Of a stretch of 64,000 nucleotides of DNA, positions 1-9,571 are shown in pieces. Source of the stretch: Pelagibacteraceae bacterium AG-461-B04 (lineage in GTDB: Bacteria; Pseudomonadota; Alphaproteobacteria; Pelagibacterales; AG-422-B15). The notes under the pieces were generated by a model. That model was not told where the DNA came from. It ran no database searches and saw only the letters and a program-made list of their open reading frames with translations. The position numbers were made by a program, and so were the translations under genes. The number at the start of each line of letters is the position of its first letter. Positions within the stretch are counted from its first letter, which is position 1. Where the stretch lies: contig QCRN01000001.1 of NCBI GenBank assembly GCA_003211835.1, forward strand, positions 72,001 to 136,000, read 5' to 3'.

Positions 1-763
1 TTGCTTCATTAGGAATTGGATAAATCAAGTGCCTAATATTCAAGTTCTTACTGGTTTCAAAATAGTTTCCCTTAGCGAAGTATGTCTGTGGAATTAGTGT
101 TTTATCCATGGAGGATATTGATTTAGCAACTTCTTCAGCATAAAGACCTGCCGCATTGATTAAGATTGAAGACTCGATTTTAATTTCATTATTTTCATTA
201 AGAATTGTTGAGATATGTTTATTATTCTTTAGCTCAGATTTAATAAATTTACTGTTATAAGCAATACTTCCCGACAATTCTAACTCTCCAAGATATGATC
301 TCATTAATGATGTTTGATCAACAATACCTGAAGATGGAACAAATAATGCTTCCTCACATTCTACTAGCGGTTCCACCTGAGAAACATAATCTCCTGTTAC
401 TTTTTCTATTCCTTCAACGCCGTTGTCCCCTGCTTTTTCATATATCTCATTAAGCTTTGGGATTTCATCTTTTGAACAAGCCACAATAAATTTGCCTGTA
501 TTGAAGTGTGGGATTTTAAATTTATTACAATATTCATAAATACGTTTATTTCCAGGAGCGCAAAATCTAGCTTTTAATGAATTCTGATCATAATAGACAC
601 CAGCATGTATCACCCCACTGTTTCTTGAACTTGTTACTGAACCAAAAGTACTCTCTCTTTCGACAACTAATACGTCCCTTCTTTCAGCCGCAAAAGTCTT
701 AGCAATTGCTAACCCAACAACTCCTCCTCCTATAACTAATACGTCTACAAAATTATTATTCAT
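1..763 (-). CDS. FAD-dependent oxidoreductase, LhgO-like (3' part outside window)
   Basis: Partial gene: 254 codons are open from an ATG at 763 to the window edge, and the C-terminal part is missing. Residues 8-17 form the dinucleotide-binding strand VLVIGGGVVG, and SRNSGVIHAGVYY around residues 45-57 is the signature of the L-2-hydroxyglutarate oxidase / GlpA-like DAO family. The visible end, LIYPIPNEA, matches the region before the substrate-site motif of LhgO. The protein probably oxidises a 2-hydroxy acid and feeds electrons to the quinone pool. The ATG overlaps the stop of the upstream acetyltransferase gene as ATGA, so the two are likely co-translated. The family is clear; the exact substrate is inferred. 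Confidence 0.8.
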   Translation of the reverse strand, partial: MNNNFVDVLVIGGGVVGLAIAKTFAAERRDVLVVERESTFGSVTSSRNSGVIHAGVYYDQNSLKARFCAPGNKRIYEYCNKFKIPHFNTGKFIVACSKDEIPKLNEIYEKAGDNGVEGIEKVTGDYVSQVEPLVECEEALFVPSSGIVDQTSLMRSYLGELELSGSIAYNSKFIKSELKNNKHISTILNENNEIKIESSILINAAGLYAEEVAKSISSMDKTLIPQTYFAKGNYFETSKNLNIRHLIYPIPNEA

Positions 764-1248
764 GAAATTTTCTTTATCATTAATGATACTTTCTTTGTTT
801 CATTTTCTGTAAGCTGATGTCCAACGTTTTCATAGTTTAGGCTTTCATGAAATTTTTTTGATATTTGGTTTGGTGGCTCAATATTAAATTCACATGCAAT
901 TAATTCATATTCACTAATGTTTTTTTCTAAGTCTAAATATAGACTTTTTCCAATACCTTTTTTCTTAAACTCATCCATAATCACAATTCTATCAATGTAA
1001 GCAAACTTATCATACCTTCTACTAAACCATTTATAATTTAAGCTTTTATATTCAAGTCCTGATGGCAAAACTAATAAAAAACCAGAAATGACACCGTGAG
1101 AATTCTCAGCTATTTTGAAATATAGTTTTCTATTAAGAAACCACTCAAATTCATTATAGGATACATAATTTACTGCTGGAATTGCAGACTCATTAATTTG
1201 TACAATCTTATCCATATCAGAATGTTTGGCATCTCTTAACGTAAACAT
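760..1248 (-). CDS. GNAT family N-acetyltransferase
   Basis: A 162-residue single-domain GNAT protein that would transfer an acetyl group from acetyl-CoA to an unidentified amine. The acetyl-CoA pyrophosphate loop is at residues 94-103 (FKKKGIGKSL), after the strand YIDRIVIMDEF. The C-terminal part, with FHESLNYENVG, matches the usual alpha-4/beta-7 region. It lies one base from the upstream thioesterase gene and overlaps the downstream oxidoreductase by ATGA, so it sits in the middle of a tight minus-strand operon. No substrate can be assigned from sequence or context. Confidence 0.8.
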   Translation of the reverse strand: MFTLRDAKHSDMDKIVQINESAIPAVNYVSYNEFEWFLNRKLYFKIAENSHGVISGFLLVLPSGLEYKSLNYKWFSRRYDKFAYIDRIVIMDEFKKKGIGKSLYLDLEKNISEYELIACEFNIEPPNQISKKFHESLNYENVGHQLTENETKKVSLMIKKIS

Positions 1249-1249
1249 T

Positions 1250-1687
1250 TTAACAAGTTACATTATAATTTTCGGCAAAGAGCTTTGGCATCCTTACTGG
1301 CTTAAAATTATTTAGACTTATGCAGGCATAATCAACAAAAGAAGTAAAAATTGTTTGATTTTTAGCTATATTAATAACTTGAAAAAATCTACTTAATCTG
1401 ATTTTTTTATCAGTTGAAATAATCCAAGTTGAAATAGCCACTCGGTCTCCTTCAAACAGGGATCCTGTAAAATTATTTTCACTTTTTATAACAACACAAG
1501 CACATTTCAGATCTTCATATACCTTTGAAGTAATACCTAATCTTGCTGAATGTTTCCAGCTTACAATTTCACACCAGTTTAAATAAACTTTATTGTTAAC
1601 GTGGCCAAGTATATCAATATCTTCTTTTGAAACAGTGTATACTTCGATAAACGGATTTTTAAATTTCCAATTTAAATTTTCAAACAT
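1250..1687 (-). CDS. acyl-CoA thioesterase, 4HBT hotdog family
   Basis: A 145-residue single-hotdog protein. The segment DILGHVNNKVYLNW at residues 25-38 is the active-site signature of the 4-hydroxybenzoyl-CoA thioesterase/YbgC group, with Asp25 as the likely catalytic residue. The role is hydrolysis of an acyl-CoA thioester in the cytoplasm; chain length cannot be told. It sits two bases downstream of ispH and one base upstream of the acetyltransferase, which fits a single transcript. YbgC relatives usually sit with tol-pal genes; that neighbourhood is not seen here. Confidence 0.82.
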   Translation of the reverse strand: MFENLNWKFKNPFIEVYTVSKEDIDILGHVNNKVYLNWCEIVSWKHSARLGITSKVYEDLKCACVVIKSENNFTGSLFEGDRVAISTWIISTDKKIRLSRFFQVINIAKNQTIFTSFVDYACISLNNFKPVRMPKLFAENYNVTC

Positions 1688-1689
1688 TA

Positions 1690-2631
1690 TTAGTTTCTGA
1701 CTTCCTTAGGAAGTTTAAATTGAACATTTTCTTCACCGAGTGAAACATTCTCAATTTCTAATGAATAATTTTCTTGAAATTTTGATATTACATTCTCTAC
1801 AAGAACTTCTGGCACAGAGGCCCCTGATGATATTCCAATTGTATTGTATGAGGAATAATTGCTAACATTCAAGCTTTTAGCATTTTCTAGTAGATATGAA
1901 TTTGAACATCCAGCATTTTTAGCTACTTCAACAAGTCTATTAGAATTAGATGAATTCTTAGACCCAACGACAATAAATGCATCACACTTATTTGCATACT
2001 CCTTGATAGCATTTTGCCTATTCGAAGTTGCGTAACATATATCTTCCTTTGGAGATGACTCAATATTTGGAAATTTATTATGTAACTCAGCAATCATGTC
2101 TTGAGTATCGTCAACGGATAGAGTTGTCTGAGTTACATAAGCAATTTTATCGTCTTCATAAAAATTTAGTTCACTTATATCTTTTATAGTTTCTACTAAA
2201 TAAATACCATCCTCAGGCAATTGACCCATCGTACCCTCTACTTCGGGATGATTCTTGTGACCTATTAAAATAATTTTGAATCCTAATTTATAAAACTTGT
2301 CAGCTTGTACATGAACCTTTGTAACTAGAGGACAAGTCGCATCGATTATTGTTTCATTATTACTTTTTGCATAATTAATAATTTTTTTCGAAACTCCATG
2401 AGCTGAAAATATAATTGGTCTATTACTTGGAGCATCTTTAATATTTTTTAGAAAAATTGCTCCTTTTTTCATTAGTTCTGCGATTACATGTTTATTATGT
2501 ACGATCTCATGATTAACGTATACTGGGGCACCATACTTTTTTAAAGCCTCGAGCACTACATCGATAGCTCTAGTTACACCTGCGCAAAAGCCACGTGGGG
2601 AAACTAAAATTATTTTCTTACTATTATTCAT
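1690..2631 (-). CDS. ispH: 4-hydroxy-3-methylbut-2-enyl diphosphate reductase
   Basis: IspH (LytB) performs the last step of the MEP isoprenoid pathway, reducing HMBPP to IPP and DMAPP with a [4Fe-4S] cluster. The 313-residue length is normal. The three cluster cysteines are visible: Cys16 in GFCAGV, Cys100 in DATCPLV and Cys199 in ICYATSNRQ. The substrate-site residues are also present in HPEVEGT (128-134) and TQTTLS (168-173). It starts at the ATG at 2631, about 40 bases from the divergent RND gene, and probably leads the minus-strand operon with the thioesterase, acetyltransferase and oxidoreductase. Confidence 0.97.
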   Translation of the reverse strand: MNNSKKIILVSPRGFCAGVTRAIDVVLEALKKYGAPVYVNHEIVHNKHVIAELMKKGAIFLKNIKDAPSNRPIIFSAHGVSKKIINYAKSNNETIIDATCPLVTKVHVQADKFYKLGFKIILIGHKNHPEVEGTMGQLPEDGIYLVETIKDISELNFYEDDKIAYVTQTTLSVDDTQDMIAELHNKFPNIESSPKEDICYATSNRQNAIKEYANKCDAFIVVGSKNSSNSNRLVEVAKNAGCSNSYLLENAKSLNVSNYSSYNTIGISSGASVPEVLVENVISKFQENYSLEIENVSLGEENVQFKLPKEVRN

Positions 2632-2671
2632 ACTGGTTTAATTAACAAAACAATATATATATCTTCTTTAA

Positions 2672-4960
2672 ATGAATTTTGAAAATAGAATAGAAAATTT
2701 TGCAATTACAATTCTAAACCATAGAATAAAAGTAGTTTTTTCTGCAATCATTTTAATAATAATAATTTCATCTGGAATTAGATTTTTAGAGACGCCCTCT
2801 GGATATAGGGGCTTTGTTCAAGATGACTTTAAATATTATCAAGATATTCTGGAACTAGAGGAAAAATATGGAAACATTGATGTACTTACTTACGTTATTA
2901 AGCCGAATAAAGGTGACATTTTCCAAAAAAATGTACTTAAACTTATTGATGAATTAACTGAAGCTTCTTGGCAAACCCCTTATTCATCAAGAGTAAGCTC
3001 TATTACCAATCACCAATTTACTGAAGTAGATGGAGACGATATATCAATTGATAATTTTATAATAAACGTTGATGGGTTAACGGAAGAAAATTTGTCTAAT
3101 CTAAGAGAGCTTTCAAAAAAAGAGGACTCTATCGTAAATTTTGTAATGTCTGAAAGTACTAATGTTGGACTTATAAATATTAATTTAGAGATGCCTGAGG
3201 ATATTGCTTTTAAGAAACCTATCGATTTTGCTTGGAACCAAAAAATGATTTTTGAGAAGAAATATCCAGAAATTTTTGTTGGTGTAGCTGGGTCAGCTCA
3301 ATTCTCTCATAATTTTCAATCAGTAGCAGAAGCAGATGCCTCGAAAATGTACCCAGGTTTTTTATTACTAATTATAATCTTAACATACTTATTGTTACGA
3401 TCTGTTATGTCATCTTTAATTGCACTCTTAGTAATTATTTTTTCTATACTGCCTTCACTTGGTTCTGCTGGTTGGTTCGGATTTGAAGCGCAACCTCCAC
3501 TGATAGCAGCTCCGATAATTATTCTTACTATATCTCTAGCCCACGCTATCCACATGTTATCGATTGCACTTACGAATATGAATGAGGGCATGTCAAAAAA
3601 CGATGCGATAATTGATAGCCTAAAAATTAATTTTACTCCTATATTTCTGACAAGTTTTACAACGGGAGTTGGAATTGCTGGATTGAACTTTGGAGATATA
3701 CCGGCCTATAGTGAAATGGCAAATACTGTAGCAGTTGGTGCAGCGTTTGGTTTTATTTTATCGGTTACACTGTTACCAGCCTTGTTTTCATTGTTGCCCA
3801 TAAAAAGTAACTATAAAGAGAGTACAATGCTTTTTTTCTTAAAAAAATTAGCATCGCTTATTTATAAATTCAAAGAAAGGTTTGTTATAATTATTTCTTT
3901 AATTTGTATCTACGTATTTAGTCTTCTTCCAAATTTATATTTTGACGATTACTTTGGATCATATTTTGACCGAGTTCCAGAGTGGGTCGAAGTAAAAGAT
4001 ATTGTTGATCCTGAATTTGGAAGCTCCTTTTTTACTTTTGCTGATATAGAAACGAATGAACCAAATGGGATAACAAACCCAGAATATTTAAATAAACTTG
4101 ATGAATTTGAAAACTGGCTTGTCCAACAAGAATCGGTGGCAGATGTGTCAACTGTTTCAGACGTAGTAAAAAACTTACACAAAAATATGAATGGTGGTTT
4201 AGAAGAATACTATAAAATACCTGATAATAAGGCATTAATTGCCCAATATTTTTTAATGTATGAATTTTCTGTGCCGTATGGAATGGATTTAAAGAATCAA
4301 ATGACAGCTGATAAGTCATCCTCTCGAATGCTGATAAGAACAAATTATTCAACAGCAATTGAAACTGTTGCCTTTAATAAGGAAGTAAATTTATGGATTG
4401 AAAATAATTTAAAACCATTCAAAACTAAAGGGGTAGCAGGTATTCCAATAATGATGCCCCATCTATTCACAGAAAATACAAATGGATTACTTTTAGGACT
4501 ACTGTTTTCGTTCTCATTCATTATTCTTGTTGTAGGCCTTTCATTAAGAAGCTTAAGGTATGGTATAATTAGCGTTATACCCAATGTAGTGCCTTTCATT
4601 TTAGGCTTTGGAATATTAACTTTATTTACGGACATGGTCACCGCATCTCATCAAGTTGCAGTACTGATTTCTATAGGATTAGTAGTAGATGCGACTATAC
4701 ATTTTCTATCAAAATATCAAAAAGCAATTTCCATGAAACTAGAAGCTCATGAAGCAATCCAATATTGCTTTAAATACGTTGGTTATCCAATAATTATAGC
4801 ATCCATCTGTTTATTTTCAGGATTTATTTTTTTGACACAATCATTATTTTTTAACAATTTCGTAATTGGTGGAATGTGCGCGATCATTATTATTATTGCT
4901 CTATTGATTGACTTATTATTATTACCTGCGCTACTTTTAATTTTTGGAAAAAAGGCATAA
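2672..4960 (+). CDS. RND superfamily (MMPL-type) exporter
   Basis: A 762-residue inner-membrane protein of the COG1033 RND/MMPL type. The two-fold layout is visible: one TM helix at about 20-37, a large periplasmic loop to about 225, a bundle of five helices to about 375, then a second copy with a TM helix near 405-420, another loop, and a second bundle from about 615. This is shorter than the ~1,000-residue AcrB-type drug pumps and resembles lipid-moving proteins such as MmpL3 and HpnN. It is followed at once by a LolA-like periplasmic protein and a predicted outer-membrane barrel, suggesting a cell-envelope pathway for a hydrophobic substrate. The substrate is unknown. Confidence 0.85.
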   Translation: MNFENRIENFAITILNHRIKVVFSAIILIIIISSGIRFLETPSGYRGFVQDDFKYYQDILELEEKYGNIDVLTYVIKPNKGDIFQKNVLKLIDELTEASWQTPYSSRVSSITNHQFTEVDGDDISIDNFIINVDGLTEENLSNLRELSKKEDSIVNFVMSESTNVGLININLEMPEDIAFKKPIDFAWNQKMIFEKKYPEIFVGVAGSAQFSHNFQSVAEADASKMYPGFLLLIIILTYLLLRSVMSSLIALLVIIFSILPSLGSAGWFGFEAQPPLIAAPIIILTISLAHAIHMLSIALTNMNEGMSKNDAIIDSLKINFTPIFLTSFTTGVGIAGLNFGDIPAYSEMANTVAVGAAFGFILSVTLLPALFSLLPIKSNYKESTMLFFLKKLASLIYKFKERFVIIISLICIYVFSLLPNLYFDDYFGSYFDRVPEWVEVKDIVDPEFGSSFFTFADIETNEPNGITNPEYLNKLDEFENWLVQQESVADVSTVSDVVKNLHKNMNGGLEEYYKIPDNKALIAQYFLMYEFSVPYGMDLKNQMTADKSSSRMLIRTNYSTAIETVAFNKEVNLWIENNLKPFKTKGVAGIPIMMPHLFTENTNGLLLGLLFSFSFIILVVGLSLRSLRYGIISVIPNVVPFILGFGILTLFTDMVTASHQVAVLISIGLVVDATIHFLSKYQKAISMKLEAHEAIQYCFKYVGYPIIIASICLFSGFIFLTQSLFFNNFVIGGMCAIIIIIALLIDLLLLPALLLIFGKKA

Positions 4961-4969
4961 ATTAACCAA

Positions 4970-5755
4970 ATGAAAAATATTATTTTAGTACTTATAATTC
5001 TAATAGGCACAAAACTTTCAATCGCAGAAAGTCTTGAGGAAAAAGGTTATAATATTGCTAAATCATCGTATGAAAGTGGTCGTGGCTTTACAGATATGAT
5101 TTCTGATCAGCTGATGATCTTAATAGACCCAAAAGGTAATAAAGTAACGAGAGAAATATCAGCAAAATCTCTTGAAAATTTAGATCCTTATGACGGCGAT
5201 AAAAATATAACTTATTTTGAAACACCAAAAGACGTAGAAGGTACTGTTATGCTTTCTCATACGCACATAAATGAAGACGATGACCAATGGCTATATTTGC
5301 CAGCATTAACGCGGGTAAAGAGAATATCATCAAGTAATAAGTCTGGATCCTTTATGGGTAGCGAAGTTGCATTTGAAGACTTCTCGGCTGGAGACTATAG
5401 AAAATATAAATGGAAATACATTGGAGAAGAAATATACGAAGGTGATCTATGCTATGTTTTAGAGTCATATCCAACTTATGAAAATTCAGGTTATACAAAA
5501 AGAGTCGGATTAACGGATAAGTTGCTTCGAGCTAGAAAAATAGATTTCTATGACCGTAAAGGTGAGCTTTTAAAAACCGTTTTTTTTGAAGATTACAATT
5601 TATATGGAGATAAGATTTGGATGGCTGACTCAATGAAAGTTGAAAACCATCAAAATAAAAATGCTACAATATTTCAGTGGCAAAACCGCAAGTTAAACGT
5701 TGGACTTGACAAAAAAGACTTTGAGAAATCGAGTTTGATGCGTTTAGCTGATTAA
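4970..5755 (+). CDS. LolA-like outer membrane lipoprotein-sorting family protein
   Basis: A 261-residue secreted protein with a signal peptide (hydrophobic residues about 4-19, likely cleavage after SIA). The body resembles the COG2834 LolA-like family: a beta-rich region with ITYFETPKDVEGTVML, then DDQWLYLPALTRVKRIS and GSFMGSEVAFEDF. That family typically accompanies COG1033 RND exporters. LolA-fold proteins bind acyl chains in a hydrophobic half-barrel, so this protein could carry a lipid across the periplasm between the exporter upstream and the barrel downstream; this is inference from fold and context. It starts nine bases after the exporter stop. It is not the housekeeping LolA. Confidence 0.78.
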   Translation: MKNIILVLIILIGTKLSIAESLEEKGYNIAKSSYESGRGFTDMISDQLMILIDPKGNKVTREISAKSLENLDPYDGDKNITYFETPKDVEGTVMLSHTHINEDDDQWLYLPALTRVKRISSSNKSGSFMGSEVAFEDFSAGDYRKYKWKYIGEEIYEGDLCYVLESYPTYENSGYTKRVGLTDKLLRARKIDFYDRKGELLKTVFFEDYNLYGDKIWMADSMKVENHQNKNATIFQWQNRKLNVGLDKKDFEKSSLMRLAD

Positions 5756-5757
5756 TT

Positions 5758-6951
5758 GTGATTCAAAATACTTTTCAAAGGAAAATAATTATTTTCTTTT
5801 TAGTTACTTTACTTCATGCATCCCACACCAATGCATTAGATTTAAAAGCCTATGGTTTTATTCAGCCAGAGTCATCTATTTATATAAATGGGGATGGAAG
5901 GCACGGGCAAGATAACTACAATACATCTTTATTTGGAAAAGGAACCTTTATTTCATACTTACAAAATGGCGATGCCAAATTTACCATTAGTGCAATTGGT
6001 CGTTTCGATCAAAGTGATGATCAACTGCGTTACTTAGATTTTCAAAAGTTTAAATATGAATATTATTTTGACGATGTAACACTGAAAGTTGGAAATGAAA
6101 TAGTTTTTTGGGGAGTCAACGAAACGTTCAATATAGTAGACATTATCAATCAATCAAATTTAGCAGAAAACATATCTGGAACAAAAAAACTTGGTCAGCC
6201 TATGGCTTCAATTTCATACAGTCGGGATTATGGAACTTTTGATGTGTACCTAATGCCATATTTTAGAGAGAGACCCTTTTCTGGCAAAGAAGGTCGTCCG
6301 AGACTCTTATTTGAAGTTGATAAGAATTCTATTACCTATGAGTCTTCGGCAAAGAAACGTAAAATAGATTTTGCTCTAAGATACTCAACAGTTATAGATG
6401 ATTTAGATATTGGTTTATCTCACTTCTACGGAAATAACAGAACACCTGTCTTAAGTCCTAACCCATTAACCTTAAAGTTTGACACTCATTACCCTGTATT
6501 ATCTCAAACAGGAGTTGATATTCAAGCTACTAAAGGTCCCTGGCTTTACAAGCTTGAGACTGTAAGCGCTAAAGAAGGAAGTGAAAGACATTTGGGCGCT
6601 GCGGGTGGAATAGAATATACATATTATGGTATTCGTAATACGCAAAGTGATCTTGGAGTAATTGTAGAATATGCCTTCGATGACAGAAATGATAACCCTT
6701 TTAATAATGAAGGCATTATAGGTCTAAGATGGAGCGTTAATGATATTAAATCCTCTAGTCTACTTGCAGGTTATTTATTTGATATGAGAGGTAACTCAAA
6801 TCGCTTTCAGACTGAGTTTGAACAAAGAATCACAGACGACTTAAAACTATTTTTAGATTTGTCATTAAACGGCAGCATTGATGAAATTGACTTTACGCAC
6901 CAATTTAAAGAAGATTCTCAGATAACAATTAAAATTGCCAAGTATTTTTAA
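5758..6951 (+). CDS. predicted outer-membrane beta-barrel protein
   Basis: A 397-residue protein starting at GTG two bases after the previous stop. It has an N-terminal hydrophobic signal segment (residues about 9-25) and then many alternating amphipathic stretches rich in Tyr, Gly and charged residues. It ends in KIAKYF, whose terminal Phe is the usual beta-barrel assembly signal. No enzyme motif is visible. In comparable clusters a DUF1302-like outer-membrane protein occupies this place, and I infer a similar pore or receptor role. Its stop codon overlaps that of the convergent acyl-CoA synthetase in a shared TTAA. Confidence 0.7.
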   Translation: MIQNTFQRKIIIFFLVTLLHASHTNALDLKAYGFIQPESSIYINGDGRHGQDNYNTSLFGKGTFISYLQNGDAKFTISAIGRFDQSDDQLRYLDFQKFKYEYYFDDVTLKVGNEIVFWGVNETFNIVDIINQSNLAENISGTKKLGQPMASISYSRDYGTFDVYLMPYFRERPFSGKEGRPRLLFEVDKNSITYESSAKKRKIDFALRYSTVIDDLDIGLSHFYGNNRTPVLSPNPLTLKFDTHYPVLSQTGVDIQATKGPWLYKLETVSAKEGSERHLGAAGGIEYTYYGIRNTQSDLGVIVEYAFDDRNDNPFNNEGIIGLRWSVNDIKSSSLLAGYLFDMRGNSNRFQTEFEQRITDDLKLFLDLSLNGSIDEIDFTHQFKEDSQITIKIAKYF

Positions 6952-8744
6952 ATTCTTACTTCTTGATTATTTATTTTTATAAATAAGTCAGTATCAAGAT
7001 TTATATACTTATTTTCATCTCCGGATGCGAAATATAAAGGTTCATTTACAACTTGAGGATCGAAACCTTCTTTAGCAAGATCAGTTTTTTTATACTTAAA
7101 CGTTCCAGTTTTTTCAATTTCTGGGCTAATGCGTATAAAAACAGGAATAGAATACTTTGGAAGCTGCTCGTTGAGGTACTCATAAAAACCATCTATCTTA
7201 AAATCATCTCCAGTAACAATAGATGCCATTCCAGCTCTTCCATCTTGTTTAGGAACTAATACTCCATAAACATTTGCTTCTTTAATTCCTTTATAAGCTG
7301 ATATAGCCTCACTAACTTCACTGGTTGCAACATTCTCTGATTTCCATCTAAATGTATCTCCAATTCTATCAACAAAGTAAATATATCCTTCCTTATCTTT
7401 TTTCAAAAGATCGCCTGAGGTAAACCACCTGTCGCCTTTTTCAAATACGTCTTTAAGGATTTTTTTATTTGTTGCTTCTTCATTAGTATAGCCTTCAAAT
7501 TTGCCTCTAACTGTATCATCGTCTGGAATTTGTCCAATAGCTTCGCCTGCTTCGTCGTTATCACATTCAATACAATAACCATTTTCACTTCTAATATGTT
7601 TTTCATTATCTACATCAAACTTGATAATCTTAATGTTCATCAGCTTTTTTAAGTATGAGGGTATTCTGCCAATAGCCCCAAACCGACTATCAATATTGAA
7701 CAGGTTTATATTTCCTTCAGAAGAACCATAAAATTCAACTATATGGTTAATTTTGAAACGAGATTGAACCTCTTTCCAAACATCTGGCCTAAGGCCGTTA
7801 CCAAGAATTCCAGAAATATTATGCTTTTTTTCATATTCTGAAGGCTTCGTGTTTACAAGGTACCTCAGCATTTCACCAATATAGGTAAAATGTGTAACAT
7901 TATATTTTACACATTCTTCCCAAAACTTTTCAGCAGAGAATTTTCTACGTAATACTAAACACCCACCATATAATAATACTGAAGTTACTCCTATTGCTCC
8001 TCCAGTTGCATGATAAAGAGGAAGAACCATTAAATTTTTACTTTCAGCTGTCATATTAAGTGATTTATATTGAATTGATCCAGAGGCGATAAATCTGAAA
8101 TGGCTAAACTTTGATGCTTTAGGCATTCCAGTTGTTCCACTAGTATACACATACTGAAAAGGATCAGTGCTTAATAAACCTTTTCTACATTCTCGACTTG
8201 GCCTTGACTCAGGCGAGGTATTGATTTCATCATCAAAATTTTTAAAACCTTGGACATCTTTGCCATACATATATACCTCAGGAGAACCTTCGATTTCACT
8301 CTCAGATGAAGAAAAATTATCAACCAAATCAGAGTCAACAAAAACTGCATTACACTTTGATGTATTAATACAATGTGCCAGTGATTTACCTTTTATATTT
8401 GAATTTAATAGAGCAATCGTCACGCCGACTTTTGCAAATCCATACCAAAAAATAATATATTCAGGCTTATTCTCCATTAGTAATGACACAACGTCACCAG
8501 TTTTATATCCATTTTCAATCGCCCAATTAGCAATTTTATTCGCTCTATTATCTAATTCTTGATAGCTTATTTTTTGATCATCAAACTCTATAGCGATATT
8601 GGTGGGAGTTTTAGCGCATTGTTTTTCTAATTGATCAGCAAGAGTAATAGTTCTATCTTTATCTAACTCTTTTGATTTTCTACTGAAAAAAATAGCAAAA
8701 TTTATCCATTTTAATTCTCTGTTGATTTTTTGAAAAATATTCAT
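6948..8744 (-). CDS. long-chain acyl-CoA synthetase, FATP-like
   Basis: A 598-residue member of the ANL adenylating superfamily, activating a carboxylic acid as acyl-AMP and then acyl-CoA. The AMP-binding P-loop is TSGTTGMPK at residues 201-209. The C-terminal part has GDLLKKDKEGYIYFVDRIGD with the conserved aspartates. The sequence between, including FDVDNEKHIRSENGYC and the loop before DVFEKGDRWF, resembles the fatty-acid transport protein (FATP) branch rather than classical FadD. It converges on the exporter/LolA/barrel genes and may handle the same lipid. It is six bases downstream of pabC, with which it may share a transcript. The substrate is not determined. Confidence 0.87.
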   Translation of the reverse strand: MNIFQKINRELKWINFAIFFSRKSKELDKDRTITLADQLEKQCAKTPTNIAIEFDDQKISYQELDNRANKIANWAIENGYKTGDVVSLLMENKPEYIIFWYGFAKVGVTIALLNSNIKGKSLAHCINTSKCNAVFVDSDLVDNFSSSESEIEGSPEVYMYGKDVQGFKNFDDEINTSPESRPSRECRKGLLSTDPFQYVYTSGTTGMPKASKFSHFRFIASGSIQYKSLNMTAESKNLMVLPLYHATGGAIGVTSVLLYGGCLVLRRKFSAEKFWEECVKYNVTHFTYIGEMLRYLVNTKPSEYEKKHNISGILGNGLRPDVWKEVQSRFKINHIVEFYGSSEGNINLFNIDSRFGAIGRIPSYLKKLMNIKIIKFDVDNEKHIRSENGYCIECDNDEAGEAIGQIPDDDTVRGKFEGYTNEEATNKKILKDVFEKGDRWFTSGDLLKKDKEGYIYFVDRIGDTFRWKSENVATSEVSEAISAYKGIKEANVYGVLVPKQDGRAGMASIVTGDDFKIDGFYEYLNEQLPKYSIPVFIRISPEIEKTGTFKYKKTDLAKEGFDPQVVNEPLYFASGDENKYINLDTDLFIKINNQEVRI

Positions 8745-8749
8745 TGTCT

Positions 8750-9568
8750 CTAAATTCCTTTATCAACCATAAATTTATTTAATTTAATTGTATTGTCAAA
8801 ATTTTTGCCAATTAATTTTTTTTTAATATACGTTACAGGCCTTATTCCATAAACACTATTAGACAAGAAAATTTCCTTACATTTCAATAGATTATCAATC
8901 TTAATGCTACTGACTGCAACCTTTTTTTTTCTAATTAAGAATTCTCTTATCGTACCATTAAGAACACCATCTGATACAGGGGGGGTGTAGAACTTATTAT
9001 TCTGAAGAAAATAAATATTAGATGTGGTGCATGAACTTACGTTACCAGAACTATTCGTAAATATTGCATCATTATAACCAGCTTGGATTGCATCATTTTT
9101 TGCTATTATATTTTCTAGATAATTTACAGATTTAATTTTGCTAACAAATGATTTCTCATTTCTCTTGATATTTGAAATATCTAATGTGATTGGTTTCAGC
9201 CTCAAATCATTTTTAAGTTCAGATGATTTTACAGTAATGCATGCACCCTGCTTTTTGTGTATATCTATTCCACGTTCATTGCTGACACGTGAAATTGTAA
9301 TTCTAATAATAGTGGTTTTATCTGAGAGTTTATTTTTTTTTATGAGCTTGTGTATATCTTGATGTAATTTTCCTTTATCAAGAATTGCTTTTATTTTAAC
9401 TAATTTTAATGATGAAATTAATCGATCTAAATGTAAATTAAAAAGTATTAATTCTTTGTCTTTATATAATATAGTCTCAAATACAGCATCACCTAACAAA
9501 TAACCTCTATCTTCAATCGATATAATATTTTTATTTTTTGTAAACTTTCCATTATTTAAAATATACAT
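8750..9568 (-). CDS. pabC: aminodeoxychorismate lyase, class IV PLP enzyme
   Basis: A 272-residue fold-type IV PLP enzyme. The likely PLP lysine is Lys146 in IKSVNYLEN, and the phosphate-binding part is near GNVSSCTTSNIYF. Class IV members include branched-chain aminotransferases, D-amino acid aminotransferases and aminodeoxychorismate lyase. The adjacent pabB, three bases away, makes PabC by far the best assignment: conversion of 4-amino-4-deoxychorismate to p-aminobenzoate and pyruvate for folate synthesis. Sequence alone would not exclude a D-amino acid aminotransferase. Confidence 0.82.
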   Translation of the reverse strand: MYILNNGKFTKNKNIISIEDRGYLLGDAVFETILYKDKELILFNLHLDRLISSLKLVKIKAILDKGKLHQDIHKLIKKNKLSDKTTIIRITISRVSNERGIDIHKKQGACITVKSSELKNDLRLKPITLDISNIKRNEKSFVSKIKSVNYLENIIAKNDAIQAGYNDAIFTNSSGNVSSCTTSNIYFLQNNKFYTPPVSDGVLNGTIREFLIRKKKVAVSSIKIDNLLKCKEIFLSNSVYGIRPVTYIKKKLIGKNFDNTIKLNKFMVDKGI

Positions 9569-9571
9569 AAA

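Noticed and set aside
3316..3591. Antisense frame inside the RND gene (and similar ones within other genes)
   Set aside because: No family resemblance, no ribosome-binding site, and the opposite strand holds a well-recognised gene.
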